Shown here: in pieces, positions 24,504 to 36,077 of the stretch
Layout of the letters: the number at the start of each line of letters is the position of its first letter
How positions within the stretch are numbered: position 1 is the stretch's first letter
From: Colius striatus
Lineage: Eukaryota > Chordata > Aves > Coliiformes > Coliidae
Assembly: GCF_028858725.1 (NCBI RefSeq)
Contig: NC_084759.1
Coordinates: 176,605,770-176,669,769 of the forward strand
DNA length: 64,000 nucleotides
Direction: 5' to 3'
Notes under the pieces: generated by a model
Seen by the model: only the letters and a program-made list of their open reading frames with translations
The model's database searches: none
Told to the model about the DNA's origin: nothing
Made by a program: the position numbers and the translations under genes

Positions 24504-26030
24504 TCATACAGTAGTAACTGATAAAAAGGCATTGTGCACTCTTGTGCCATCTGGAGATTTAGCACCATGTGTCATCAGTTCTTGGATTGTCATCCAGTTG
24601 TCCAAGATTTTCTTGTTTCTCTTTTTCATCATCTTTTTGTGACTCAGTTCAATGATGTTTATTTCCTTTTTGCCCTCACTGCCACTCTGTGGGCTTTCCT
24701 TAAGACACTCCAGCCTGCTCCTCATCATGAACTCCCGCCGCCGCCTCTGCTCCTTAGCTCGCACCAAATGCTGCTTCCGCTCTTCTTTGCTCCAGTAGCG
24801 ACCCATCTTCATCTCACTCATTGTATCATCATCCGTCGTCATCCCGCTGCGCTCCTCTTTAATTTTTAAGGCACGTTCCTTCAGGATTCTGTCTCGAACT
24901 GGTCTCTTTGTAATGTACCTCGTCCCATCACTCCTTATTTTCACTTTCCATTCCATCTTGGGCTCTGCACACTTCTGGGAGTCCTTGCACATGCTCACCA
25001 GGCTGAGCTGGCTTTGGGCGTACTCCACAGCAGACTTCTGCTGGATCAGCTGCATATAGCTCTGATAGTGCTTTGCATGAGCAGGTATATTCCCATACCT
25101 GTAAGAAGAGCTGTGATATGGAGACAGGTAGGGAATGTGCTCACCACTCTGCTTTTCCTGGTCTGTGAATTTCCCGCTTTCTGATGCCACTACTGCATTC
25201 TCAGCAGCACTGTTTTGCTCAATGGGTTTGGTTTTGGCTGAGGTTGTTTCCTTGTTGCTGTGTCCTGAGGATGACTGATTAGCCACGACTGTGCTCCTCA
25301 AGTTTTTCCTATTGGTTATACTGATCATTCTCTGGAGAGAATTATCAGGGGATCGCTCCACTGTCAGTGGAGTGCTCCTGCAACTTTCAGCTGTGTTGTA
25401 GGCGCTGGAGCTGTCCTTGTCAGACTTCTCAGGGTGCTCCATGATGTCATCCAGTTTGCCTCTTTGTACATCTATGCTGGTGTTATAATTCCTGAACCCT
25501 TCATCATGTAAAGCCCAAATGTCTTCGTACTGATCCCTCACCTTTTGGAGCCGGTGAGCTTGCATAATATTCTGACATTCAAGTTCAATGTTCCTCAGCT
25601 CCTCATTGAGTAGCTGTAGCTCATGCTCCACTCCATCTTGCTCTCTTCTGTTGCACTCGATCATGCTGCTTGAGTAATACAAGTCATACTCCCCATGGTT
25701 TCGAATCTTGCACTTCAGTTCCAACAGCTGTCGAAACCTTTCACATTCCTCCTCTGGGTTTCCTATGAAATCAGATTCAATGTATTCCCCAGACACAAAG
25801 CTTTCGTTGCACTGGAGGTCAACGCTTCCTAAAGTATCTTGGCTGTGGCCCAGCCCCCGTTTGCTCTGCAGGGTAGCACTGTTCTGCTCCTCAGGTACAT
25901 TTTCTTGCTCCGAGCTCTCATCATTACGTAGACTTTCATCTGTAGGTCCCACTCCACTGTCCTTCTCATGATTGTTGGACGATGAGGTTGCAGTGTCTGT
26001 AGTGCCATCCTCCTCTTCAAGTTTCTTTGG
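24504..26030 (-). CDS. PDZRN4: PDZRN4 terminal coding exon (C-terminal 508 residues, stop TGA)
   Basis: PDZRN4 belongs to the LNX/PDZRN family of RING E3 ubiquitin ligases with PDZ scaffolding domains. This last coding exon begins PKKLEEEDG right after a T-rich acceptor ending TTTAG and stays open to TGA at 24506-24504. An apparent start at 25952 is an internal GTG (Val), not a real start. Exon residues 1-60 are Ser/Thr/Asp/Glu-rich. Residues about 133-171 ([20 protein letters not shown] onward) look like a coiled coil. Residues about 190-225 hold the conserved [20 protein letters not shown]. Residues about 300-508 form the conserved C-terminal block ([40 protein letters not shown]; basic [10 protein letters not shown]). 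The protein ends SVTTV, a class I PDZ ligand. ILDNW, ELMTHG and HNAF favour PDZRN4 over PDZRN3. No frameshift or internal stop is seen. Confidence 0.95.
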   Translation of the reverse strand, partial: PKKLEEEDGTTDTATSSSNNHEKDSGVGPTDESLRNDESSEQENVPEEQNSATLQSKRGLGHSQDTLGSVDLQCNESFVSGEYIESDFIGNPEEECERFRQLLELKCKIRNHGEYDLYYSSSMIECNRREQDGVEHELQLLNEELRNIELECQNIMQAHRLQKVRDQYEDIWALHDEGFRNYNTSIDVQRGKLDDIMEHPEKSDKDSSSAYNTAESCRSTPLTVERSPDNSLQRMISITNRKNLRSTVVANQSSSGHSNKETTSAKTKPIEQNSAAENAVVASESGKFTDQEKQSGEHIPYLSPYHSSSYRYGNIPAHAKHYQSYMQLIQQKSAVEYAQSQLSLVSMCKDSQKCAEPKMEWKVKIRSDGTRYITKRPVRDRILKERALKIKEERSGMTTDDDTMSEMKMGRYWSKEERKQHLVRAKEQRRRREFMMRSRLECLKESPQSGSEGKKEINIIELSHKKMMKKRNKKILDNWMTIQELMTHGAKSPDGTRVHNAFLSVTTV

Positions 26031-27300
26031 CTAAAAAAAAAAAAGAGTAAATCAAGATGATTATCAAATGCAGACCATATTACATGAGAATATTTTCCAG
26101 ACCTATTTTGCTTAAACAGCTAGAATCTGATTTAAGCTGAATAAAAACAGATCACTAAACAGCAGTCCTATTGCTTATAGCTTTTAAACATTTCTGAGAC
26201 ATGCTGTGGTGGCCATATCGAGTGCACTAGGTGAATTACTGCACTAGTGACATACCTTCTAAAGTCCATAAAGAAATGTTTCCACCTCTAGCTAAGCCAT
26301 CTCTTTGCAGTGCTTAAAGATAATTATCACCAGATGGTGCACTGGTTTCGATTCTGGATGATGGCCAGAGACTGGTAGAGCTGAAATCTTCTCAGACTTG
26401 TGAAAAAGCTTCTCTATTGGTACCACTTAAAAAAATCATCAAGCAAGCAGCCAGTCAAACAATGACTAGTACAATCAAAGAAGATTTGAAAAGACTACTG
26501 GTTGTTTTTTCTTTTTAAACCAGTGAACACCTTGTTTGCTCCTTGGAGACGGGCAGGGTTGATGCCTGCAGAGGGCTAGCCTGTTCCACTACACCTTCCA
26601 TTACACTTCTTGTTTGCAGTAGTCTGTTTCCAAAACCCTTTTCATTTTGAATTCTAGAATTTTGCTCAAGCAGACTTCTCTCTGCTGCGTCCCTGGAGAC
26701 CATTTGTGTTTGCTAGTTAGAGTTTAAATTCCTTAGAAATAAAAAGAGCCTTTTACCATTAAGGGTAGAACAACACTGAGTGCTCACCATGGGCATAAAG
26801 TCAAGCTTTCAGGCTATTGTTTTTTAATTCACACTCCACTCATGGTACCTAACCTATTTACAATCTCAACCTATTTATATTCTCAAAGAATGTGAGATAA
26901 TACCTCTCTGAAGTGACAGGACACTTTCTATTTTTTGAACTGGATAAGCAGAGTCATGCAGAGTGCAATTCATATGGCCTGTTTGCCAAATATCTAAGTG
27001 TACATAGTACCAAACAAACGGTGTTTCTCTTTCAGGAAGTGTAATTACATAATTATCTATGATAGCAGTAATAATCAAGGGAGAAAAAAGGTACAGCACA
27101 CCCAGTGAAAGGAAAGAAATTCAAAGAGGCCGCTGTCATTATTCCCTTTTTCTCTACTTTGACAGACAGTAAAACGGGATGAAAACGTGTCTGCTATCGC
27201 ATATTTTTTTCTCTCTTCAAGTGCATCTCATGATCATACCCCCTTCATCTGGTTTCCTTTCTTCAATTGTTAGGAAAAAATAATCGTCTAGTCTCAGAAA

Positions 27301-27320
27301 ACTAGAAATAACTAGAAATA
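27301..27320 (+). repeat. Exact 10-bp tandem duplication
   Basis: ACTAGAAATA occurs twice head to tail in the last PDZRN4 intron. Confidence 0.95.
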
Positions 27321-28251
27321 ACCCTAAACACAATGTAATAGTGGAATAAAAGAAATATTGAAAGAAACAACACCAGGAGAATTCAGTGTCTGTGACAGAC
27401 CAGTTAAAAATGTCAGAAAAGATGTTTTAGCAATCTGTTGTCAGACAAAATATGCAAAGAAAATCTTTAAAATTGTAGCATACATTTTATACTGATCCTT
27501 TGGCACATACAACTTGAAGCTGATAACAAAATGCACAATAAATGCATAATTCTCATCTTGCTCTGGTAGCCACGTTGGCAATGTGCCAGCTACTTCCTCT
27601 CACTCTCCCCAAATGGAAACTCTTCCCTTGAATTTAAACATCATGGGACAGAACGTATTCAGTGTTATCCAAGGGATCATGCAAAGGTTCAGTGTTTCCT
27701 GATGTCATGGGGTCAGAATTTTCTAGAAATTAGGTTTTGAAACTCCAAATGAGAAAGGAAGATTTTAACGCAAATACTACAAGTCTTTAAAATTAATTGG
27801 TACATATTTTCTTTATCTGAGATCCTCTCAGATCTTTCTACTTTTCTGCTCTAAAAAGATAAAGAGTATCTTGTCACAGGAAGGAGCAATATGAAGAGTA
27901 GTGCCAATAGTCTAAATAGTTAACTACTGTAGAATTGCTATATAATTATAATTTACCTACTGCTCTTTTCCTCATCTTATGCATTACTGAGAAGATCTAT
28001 AAAGTACATTGGAAGATTATTTATTGAGGCTTTTGTTATATTTCTCCAAAGCAGCTGCAACACTTTAGCTTCATTTTCATGAGTAGCTAGAGAAGTGGCA
28101 TGAATGCCATGTTTTCCCACACCATGTGTTTTTTAAGAGTCCTAAAATGTTATATTTTACACAGGAATAAAACCCTAATGTCTTGACAGTTCTTCATGAA
28201 AAACAAGAGTAACCAGAAAAAAGAGTATTATCATTACTTTTAAACCTCATA

Positions 28252-28540
28252 CAGTTGGCCTCATTGATTCAGCCTGTCCAGGTCTCTCTGAAGAGGCTTC
28301 CTGCCCTCAAGCCCATCTAAGCTCCTGCCCAGCCTTGTATCATCTGCCATCTTACTGAGAGTGCACTCAATCCCCTCATCCAGAGAAAGATGTTAAGCAG
28401 AACAGGCCCCAGCACTGAGCCCTTAGGAACACCGCTGGTGGCTGGCCACCAACTGGATTTAACTCCATTGCCCACCACTCTCTGAGTCTGGCTGTCCAGC
28501 CAGTTTTCCACCCAATGAAGAATGCATCCATCCAAGCCAA
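28252..28540 (-). mobile_element. CR1 LINE internal ORF2 fragment, minus strand, in PDZRN4 last intron
   Basis: Minus-strand translation gives [13 protein letters not shown] and [17 protein letters not shown], matching the CR1 reverse transcriptase region, followed by a frame change and sequence equivalent to the ADDT part. It lacks the 3' tail. In the gene it lies in the same orientation as transcription. Confidence 0.9.
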
Positions 28541-29972
28541 CATAAATCAGATGGATGGGATTGATTTTACCAAATATATCAATAGTGCTGTCACCTGAGT
28601 ATCAGGTAGTCACTTTGGGTTCTTCTCCCTGTCAGGAGCCTGTAGAAGTGCCTGTACAATCAGATTCTTCTCATCCTCAAGCAGATATTCATATCATGTT
28701 AAACCTTTCCCCGATATACAGACATTAGCAGCTAGTTCCATTAAGAAAATGGAAAGTAATATAGATACTTTTTGTACCGTATGTTTTTGAGATCATTTTT
28801 GTTTTTAAATTCACTGTGACTCAAGTAAGGTAGCCCCTAGCATTTCTGTCCTGGACTTGTCATACTTGCCAGAGCTCCTATGCATGTGCAGACTTGAGCT
28901 TTTTTTACAACATTAGATTATTTTAATTTTATTTTGAAAAGCAGCAAGCCTAATTCCAGGTTAAGTCCCTTCTGAAAAACAAGAGAGAGTCTCCAGCTAT
29001 CAGTGCCTTGTTGTTTTTGTCAGTGTTATCTATTATCTATTCCAAACAAAGCGTTTGTTTTCAACCTTGTCAATCTCTTCAACAATTACTTCTGTTTGAA
29101 ATACCAAAGGGCTCCTTAGGCCTCATCTTTGCAGTGAGAACTCTGATAACGAGATGGCAAACTTGGCAGTGTGTACAATCAAGCAATAAATGAACCTCAA
29201 AAGATTCTGCATTTCAGCTCCAGCAAGCATTCATGCCTATAAAATGGCCAATCTTGCAGGAATTTGGATACCGTTCTGCTCTCATTTTATAATTTATGAT
29301 ATATATTCAGAATCAAAACCCAGACTGCTAGTAGAGTCTGAAGGCAGAGACTCACTCAAAGGCTTTAATAAACACAGCCACTGGGCTACTCCAGTCTGAC
29401 TCTGACAGTGAGAAGGAGATCAACTGCAGTGAGAGGAATCTCCAGTGGCAGACTAAACACAAGGTATTCTAGCCACGAGGGAAGATTGGGTTTGATTTCA
29501 ATGGTACACTAAAAGGGAAAATGCTCTTCTAGAAACAATGCCATTCTTTTAAAACAGGCTTCTCTCAAAGAAAATTTCCCTCAGATATTTTCACTGCATT
29601 TGAGCTTTGAATGAACAGAAATGATTTTTTTTTTAATCCAATTCTTTCTCTTCTTAATAGGTTTTGATATATTCCATGATACTGATAAGAATTTCTGCAT
29701 GGCAAATGTATGGTATTCTTCTGAGAGTTATCTCTGTTGCACAATGAACTGTGATGTTGTAAAGGGGAAGGAATACAATGACTTATAAGAAATGGAGAAT
29801 CACATCTTTCCTCAAGGTTTATTAGACTATTCTATAAAAAGAAGATACAATTTTTTGATTGAATTCTGTGGAGTGTCTCAAAAACATACAGAAAAGACAT
29901 GACTATCTACTCAAGTCTTCTATTACAAACTGTACCAATTTTTTCTGTGACAGCTCACAACTAAACTGAAGG

Positions 29973-30142
29973 GGTTGTCAGGCATTGGAACGAGCTGCCC
30001 AGGGAGGTGGTGGAGTCACCGTCCCTGGAGGTGTTTAAGAGATCGGTGGATGCTGCACTCAGGAAATAGTCTAGTGGTTGATAGCGCTGGGACTCGATGA
30101 TCTTAAAGGTCTCTTCCAACTGAAATGATTCTATGATTCTAA
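29973..30142 (+). mobile_element. CR1 LINE 3' end, plus strand, in PDZRN4 last intron
   Basis: The segment includes CTGCCCAGGGAGGTGGTGGA, CCCTGGAGGTGTTTAAGAGA and GATGATCTTAAAGGTCTCTT and ends with ATGATTCTATGATTCTA. It is a 5'-truncated CR1 3' end with a clear tail, antisense to the gene, and among the less decayed short CR1 pieces in the window. Confidence 0.94.
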
Positions 30143-30950
30143 ATGTTAAAATGGCATACCGTAAAACAGACTCATATTTAGAAGGATATTCTGCTGTATT
30201 GTGTATTCATTCCTGCAACTTGCAAGATTCATAAGAAGCCAGAGGACTATGTTTTGGTTTACAAAATCAAGGCTGGCGTTGGAATGAAATCTCCACAGCC
30301 AACTGGGGAGCTTGAAGATACTCAGCTTGGCCACTGGCAGCAGCAGCAAGAGTGATTTCATTGCTCTGATGGATTATCTGATTCTCTGTAGGAAACTGCT
30401 AGTTTCTCAGCCTAACAAGGAGTAAAGAACCAGTTTTTTGACTTGTTGAGTCACTCCACAGAGTCTAGAGAGACAAATTACTGATGCCCCATTACACACT
30501 AAGCTGCATTTGGTTGATTTGTTTACTCATCAGAAGAGCAAAGACATATCTGTCTGTCCTAGAATTACTTCAAGTCACCCAACATCAGACACCAACAGAG
30601 AACAGTGATCATAATTTTTTCAAGTGTGGATCTCTTTACAGCAACATAAAATCTCAATAGGGGGAAAAAAGATATCCTTAGTATAAGGTTGCAATGAGGA
30701 ATAAACAATCTCAACGGTTCTGTGAAAACACCTCAGAAAATACTTGTGTTCAGTAATTAACATGACACACAACCCAAATTCAGTGAAAAAGCCAAAGCTT
30801 GACAAGAACTTGGGAGTGGAAGGTCCCAACTGTGAAGTGATTTCAGAAGTCTCAAACTTTGTGTGAGGGTCTATTAGGGCTTTGTAGATAGATCTGCTCA
30901 AGAATTTCTACCAGAAGAGGGGTGTTTTTTGAACACATCACTATGCAAAG

Positions 30951-30970
30951 GAGTCACTATGAGTCACTAT
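30951..30970 (+). repeat. Exact 10-bp tandem duplication
   Basis: GAGTCACTAT occurs twice head to tail in the last PDZRN4 intron. Confidence 0.95.
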
Positions 30971-32191
30971 GTCTCACTGCCTGGAAAAGAGGGTCGTATC
31001 TAAAAGACCATTATAAAACCTGTTGCAAAGCTCCTTTCACCTCTGATCCTGGAGTTACTCGACTTTGTGTAAATAACTAAATGCTTATAATATCAAGGAT
31101 TTGTAATCTGATCTCCCATATTCCAGATAATTGACTTAATTATTCTGTCAGTGTCTGTCCCAATGAATATTTATGTACAGTGAATAGCTTTGAGCTACCA
31201 CTTAGTCAGTAGCCTAGCATCATGGCTGTAGAGGAGGTAAGAAGTAAACAAGTTAGCTGCATGCTCAGACGCCCAGTGTGACCAGGCAGTTAGGTTTTTG
31301 AAGTCAGGTCTCCCATTAGCCAAATAAGCTCCCTAGTTTCCAGAGAAAGGAAGGTTCTCACAGTACTTCTCTCTCTCATCACTTAAAAGGAAAATGCCTC
31401 AGGCTCTGCTTTTGAGCAATTCATAATGGGAAAAAAAGTAGAAGTCACAAATTTCTGTGGATGGAAAAACAGTTTCTCCCCAGTTGCATATACACGGAAG
31501 CTGGGAGATGAAGATGGATTTTATTTCTTATGCTCCACACAGGTCGGCATGCTAATAGATCATTTGATCCAGGCATGGATAAGGTCACTTATGCCCTCTG
31601 TAATAAAGTACAACTGAGAAGACCCATGTCTTAATGAAACTGTATGGCTGGGGATGCACATGCATCTTTGCCATAGTCACAGTGCTTACAGCACATATGG
31701 GCAGGTAATAGTCAGGATAGCAGCAAACTGCGACTATGCTAACAATATGCTTATTTGTCTCCATTAACAAAACAAATGCCGAGCTGTGCGCTGTCGGTGT
31801 AAGAAAAATACACTTGTATTACAAAAACACCTGTTGTTTATTTTAAACACCTCTTTCATCTTGTTTCGCAAGTTCTCTGGTGCAAGAGCTGGCTCATACC
31901 TTGTATGCATACAGCAGGAGGGGCATCTATCTCAGGTTGGAGCTCTAGCTGCTACACTGATACAATTCATTAAAAAAAATCTCCTAAATTGTTTGCTAAC
32001 AATTAAAAATGAGGCCTAAGCCTCTGTTGTTCTCCTTTTCCTTACCTACAGCCTGGCAGAGTTCAGAGCATTTTAGAGACAGAATTCTATCAAAGCCTTT
32101 GACTCCATTTTACAGTATACCATTTTATTCTTTGTTAATAAAAAAGTATACCTTGCAAAATTTCATATGATATGTTTAGTAGCAGTCCTAC

Positions 32192-32308
32192 CTGCTCCAC
32201 CTCATTTGCTGTGTACTGCATCACTTCGTTATGCTGCTCTTCCAACATTTCCAAGTTTAACTCCTCCAAGAATTCATTCCTTTCATCATCCAGCCACCCT
32301 TCCTCCAG
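32192..32308 (-). CDS. PDZRN4: PDZRN4 exon encoding acidic helical linker after PDZ2
   Basis: The exon has 39 codons, phase 0 at both ends. The acceptor is TTCTTTGCAG and the donor GTAGGA. The peptide begins LEEGWLDDERNEFLEELNLE and ends QYTANEVEQ. It is strongly acidic (14 Asp or Glu in 39 residues, one Arg) and likely helical. This segment is conserved after PDZ2 in PDZRN3 and PDZRN4. It joins PKKLEEEDG at the start of the terminal exon. No catalytic role is known to me; it probably acts as a linker or protein interface. Confidence 0.92.
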
Positions 32309-35300
32309 CTGCAAAGAATACATTAGTACATTATATTACATTAGGAAGGACACATGCTTAAACAGGGTAAACCCAAATGGCAATGCTTGACTAGTTCTTT
32401 TTATCCTAATGATTCTCTTCAGAAAGCCAGGCGGTAGGAGTTTGTGTCTCAGAAAGGGAAGAAGAAAAAGGATTAAAAAGAAAGGGACTCGTGCCTTTTA
32501 TCCTTTCTTGAAACAGTATGACTGATTTTCTCTCATAATGAAGGAGACTGCACAGCACAGGCATTATTTCCTTTCAAAAGGTATGAAAGGCGCCGCGCAT
32601 AATCCTGAAGCTGTCATGTTCATTACTGCCAAGAGCTCCCACGCTGAAAGAGCGGCAACGTTGCTAATAGGGCCAGGAGGCAATTGGGCTCTTTCCTCTA
32701 ACAACTTCCATCCCAGCGCTGTGCCCTGCTGCCGCCACCTCAATAGAAACCTTATGTTGCATTTCTGTCACTGTTTTCTCATTGATCTTCCAGGTAAATA
32801 AACAAACAGAGGTGTGACAGAAAGATGTGGTGACTTGAAGGGAGGTTATTTTTGTTCTTGCCCTGTGCCTGGAAGCAAGGCTTGTTTGTTTTTTTTTTCC
32901 CCAAGTGTAAAATAATATTTAGACATTGGGTGAAGACGGTGTTGCAAATGGACAGGAGGGGATGCTATGTCAAGTGAGTACATCCCCTTCCTGCACCACC
33001 TTTGCACCCTTCACATCTTTCTAAAATGATAAAACAGGCACTCCTGGCCTAAAATGTGATTCTTCCCATTTTGTTCAGTGAGCACGTGTGTGCACATGGC
33101 ACACATTCATTTGTATCTGTAATCCCAAGACAGATGACACACTATCGAAAAGGAAAATATTGGTCAGTGGCACCCCTGGCTATAATCTCAGGATTGTAGT
33201 GGAAGGAAACTGTTCATTGTTTTGTGGCTGCTGAAGGAATCACAAGAGGAAAGTGACAAAAAGGTACTAAAAAGTGAAAGCCTCAGCATTAGGCAATTAC
33301 AAAAGTAACAGCTATTCATGTCCCAAGACAGGAAGAACACTGTAACACAGGCCTACACCTACAGCAGAAGAGCTGCCTCCAAACCAGAAGAGCTCCGGCT
33401 ACAGATGCGTCAGAAAAGTTAAACCAAACCAGCAAGCAGTAGCTCAAAGATACACAATGTGTGATTGATGCTGTGTGGTACTTCTAGCTGAGTATTGGCA
33501 GGAAACAATTTCTTTCGTGAACTCTGATGTGCTTTTTACCTATGCCAATGAACTCCTTTCTCTTATCAAAAACATTAGCCTTTCACCATTTCCCTTGGAA
33601 AATCCAGTCTCCAAGAGTCTGAGATTAAAAGGAGGCTTTTTTTTCTTGACGACATGTAATTTTTATGTTTGTCCATGACAGGACTTTCAAACCATTCTGT
33701 GAAACATGATTCTGGCCACTAATTTTGTTTAATTCTCCTGTTTTGTGGGGTTTTTTTCCCCCCAAGGGAAGTAGGAATACAGCCTTCCTCTACCATAAGA
33801 TACTGTCATGGTTTAACCCTAGAGAGCAAATTAACCACTCTGCAGCCGCTCTCTCATTCCCCTCCCACCACCACTCCAGTGAGATCGGGAGGAGAATCAG
33901 GAATAAAAACATATAAAACTTGTGTGTTGAGATAAGAACAGCTTACTAACTAAAATGAAATGAAATGTAATAAAAAAAGCAAAATTGATATAACAACAAT
34001 AATGCAAAGGAATATAACCCCCCAAAAAGAGAAATAAAGAGAAACCCACAAATAAGTGATGCACAATCCCGTCTCCCAAATGAATTTCCCTCATTTGAGG
34101 AAATCATAAAGATTAACAAATTTGGAGGACAAAAGATGAGTCTCATTTGGGCAGATGTGATGCTTTGATTGTGGCAGACTAATGTGAATATTTATGCTAC
34201 AGCTTTTAGAATGAAGATAATATATGGCTTAGTGTACATTTGCACTACATACACTATGTGCACATACACGCATGTGAATGCACATGCTTTTGACATTTGT
34301 TTACACACTACACATGCTGGGTGCTCCTCTGCTGCTCTGTTTCAAATCTTAATTATTCATTAGTATTCACTGCTCAAATAAATGGTCAGAGAACATTTTC
34401 TTCCCTGTTACTGAATGAATGTGCTCAGCAGTCACCCTTCGAGATTGGAATATTGCCATTACCATTTTCTATCTAGAAATAAAAGCCTGCTTAATCCTGC
34501 TGTCTTTTATCAGAGTCAAAGCCACACAACTGTCAGAAATGAGTTTGCAGACAGCCTGATTTCTGACATAGTAGAGCTTTTTCTTCAGTATTGTATGAAT
34601 ATGTTCTTAAAACACATAAATTAAGCAAAAAACCCAACTCAACACCAAAGCCCCAAACCCAGACCAAAACACACTGTTATCATTCGAAAGGTGCACCCAT
34701 ATGGAAATCTGTATTGCTACAGCTAAGTACTTCCTTTTCTCATATTGAAGTAACTTTGCCATCTACCAGTCTAAACAAATATAGAGAGTAAGTTTTCCCA
34801 GAGGTTATGTTTTATCAGTGAGTGGGTTTCTGTCCTCTACTGAAATCCAAAATCTTAGTGAAAAATAGTAATATTGAAACAACTATTTCAAAACTTCTGC
34901 AACTTAATGCAAGGGCTCCAATTTTGCAACACAAACAGCTTTTTTTTGCTGTACTACACCACCAAGGTTATGGGAATTGTTTAGATTCTTGAAAAACATA
35001 AAGGAAATGGAAGTTGAAATTGTGAGTCTTTTATAACTACTATATTCAAATAGAGATTCCAAGCGGCACTGAATTATACTCTCTTGATTTAATTCATACA
35101 GAGTATGCAGCTAGCAAGACTCTGAATATCAGATCAACAGCATGAGAGACAAATGGCAACATAACCAATTCTGAATTGTTGGCAGATAGAGAGAACAGTG
35201 GCAATATAATGTCTTTTTGTTTTGCAATAGCATATAAACAGAATATAAAGGGAAGTACAAACAGCACTCTCCTTCCAGTCTACCTCTCCTTTAGTCTGAT

Positions 35301-35975
35301 AAATCAACCTAACATCTGTCATCTGCAATGATACAAAAAATTCTTGGCATGGTGAGATTCTTGGCATTGACGTAATTTTATGTTCAAACCTATAGAAATA
35401 TTTCTAAAAGCTTTTGAAAATGCACTTCCCAAGATACAAGGACATTCTTGTGACTAGGGCACATTGAAAATAACTAGATCCATGTTGGCCAATGGTGTTG
35501 TAGAGAAAGTCCCACAACTGGTACATAAATGAATAGTTTACACACCTGCTTACAAACACATACGATACAAAAAGACATCACCAATGACCAGCTACAGCTT
35601 GGTGTAAGATCATATAAATGACTGAGGTAAGTATGGGAAATTTATCCCCAGAACACATAAGAATCATCTGGTGAGTAATATGCATTTTTCAAGATCTACT
35701 TCATATTTTACTAATGTGTTAGTGCCGCCAGCTTTATTTGCATATCTGCTTACTCTGACTGCTGGAAAGGAATCAATTAGTTTGGAGAAAACAACCCCTA
35801 GGAATCTCATGTTATTTTCTTTGCTGGCTAAACAGGGGCAAAGCTCTGCAATTATCTGTTTCCTCCTTTCGTCAGGAACTTTGGCATTCCTTTTTCTCAG
35901 TAGCTCATTACTTATAGTGACAGGGAATGTATGGTATAACCCAGGTTCTGGCTCAGTGCATCTATTTAGTCTAAC
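32309..35975 (-). other. PDZRN4 intron (3667 bp)
   Basis: The intron lies between the PDZ2-closing exon and the acidic linker exon. It contains a CpG-bearing patch at about 32588-32740, close to the acceptor side, and an LTR-like fragment at 33804-34090. Otherwise it is AT-rich unique sequence with nothing recognised. Confidence 0.85.
33804..34090 (+). mobile_element. Avian LTR-like repeat fragment (ERV-type), truncated
   Basis: The block starts TGTCATGGTTTAACCCTAGA and includes GCAGCCGCTCTCTCATTCCC, a GAGATAAGAACAGCTTACTA stretch, an A/T-rich middle and AAGTGATGCACAATCCCG. This matches, from memory, the 5' portion of an LTR family common in many bird genomes. Only about 285 bases are recognisable. 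The later part is missing or unrecognisable, no paired LTR is seen, and there is no internal coding region. It is a relic with no coding capacity. Family name and lineage range are from memory and unsearched. Confidence 0.7.
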
Positions 35976-36077
35976 CTGAACCTCCGGTCTCGCGACCAGC
36001 AACACAATTTTCTTGCATTCTTCGCTGGAGAGCAACGCCACTGCCTCTTCCCGATTCTGGACATCTTGGCCATTTAT
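35976..36077 (-). CDS. PDZRN4: PDZRN4 exon encoding the last third of PDZ2
   Basis: The exon has 34 codons, phase 0 at both ends, with acceptor TTTTCTAG and donor GTTAGA. The peptide runs from [16 protein letters not shown] to LLVARPEVQ. It contains the second alpha helix of PDZ2 ([15 protein letters not shown]), which lines the peptide groove, and the closing strand (IVLLVARPE). Together with the two exons before it, it completes an 88-residue PDZ domain (33+21+34). The open frame continues past the donor into the intron, but the residues after EVQ do not resemble the family. The next exon begins LEEGW, as expected after the PDZ2 end. Confidence 0.93.

Larger units (their letters stand above)
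26031..32191 (-). other. PDZRN4 last intron (6161 bp)
   Basis: The intron is bounded by GTAGGA (donor at 32191) and a T-rich AG acceptor at 26032-26031. It holds an internal CR1 fragment on the minus strand (28252-28540), a CR1 3' end on the plus strand (29973-30142), and two exact 10-bp tandem duplications (27301-27320 and 30951-30970). I see no other coding exon or RNA gene in it. Confidence 0.85.

Noticed and set aside
25950-25952. Apparent start codon for a 482-residue protein
   Set aside because: The codon is GTG (Val) inside the exon. The frame is open upstream to a canonical acceptor and continues in the previous exon.
25829-26020. Short minus-strand frame overlapping the start of the PDZRN4 terminal exon
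   Set aside because: Shadow frame of the real exon, whose frame continues to the splice acceptor at 26031.
24504-26030. Assignment to PDZRN3 rather than PDZRN4
   Set aside because: PDZRN3, as I recall it, has IFDNW, ELLTHG and YNSF near the end and a different linker after PDZ2. The window has ILDNW, ELMTHG, HNAF and the PDZRN4-like linker.
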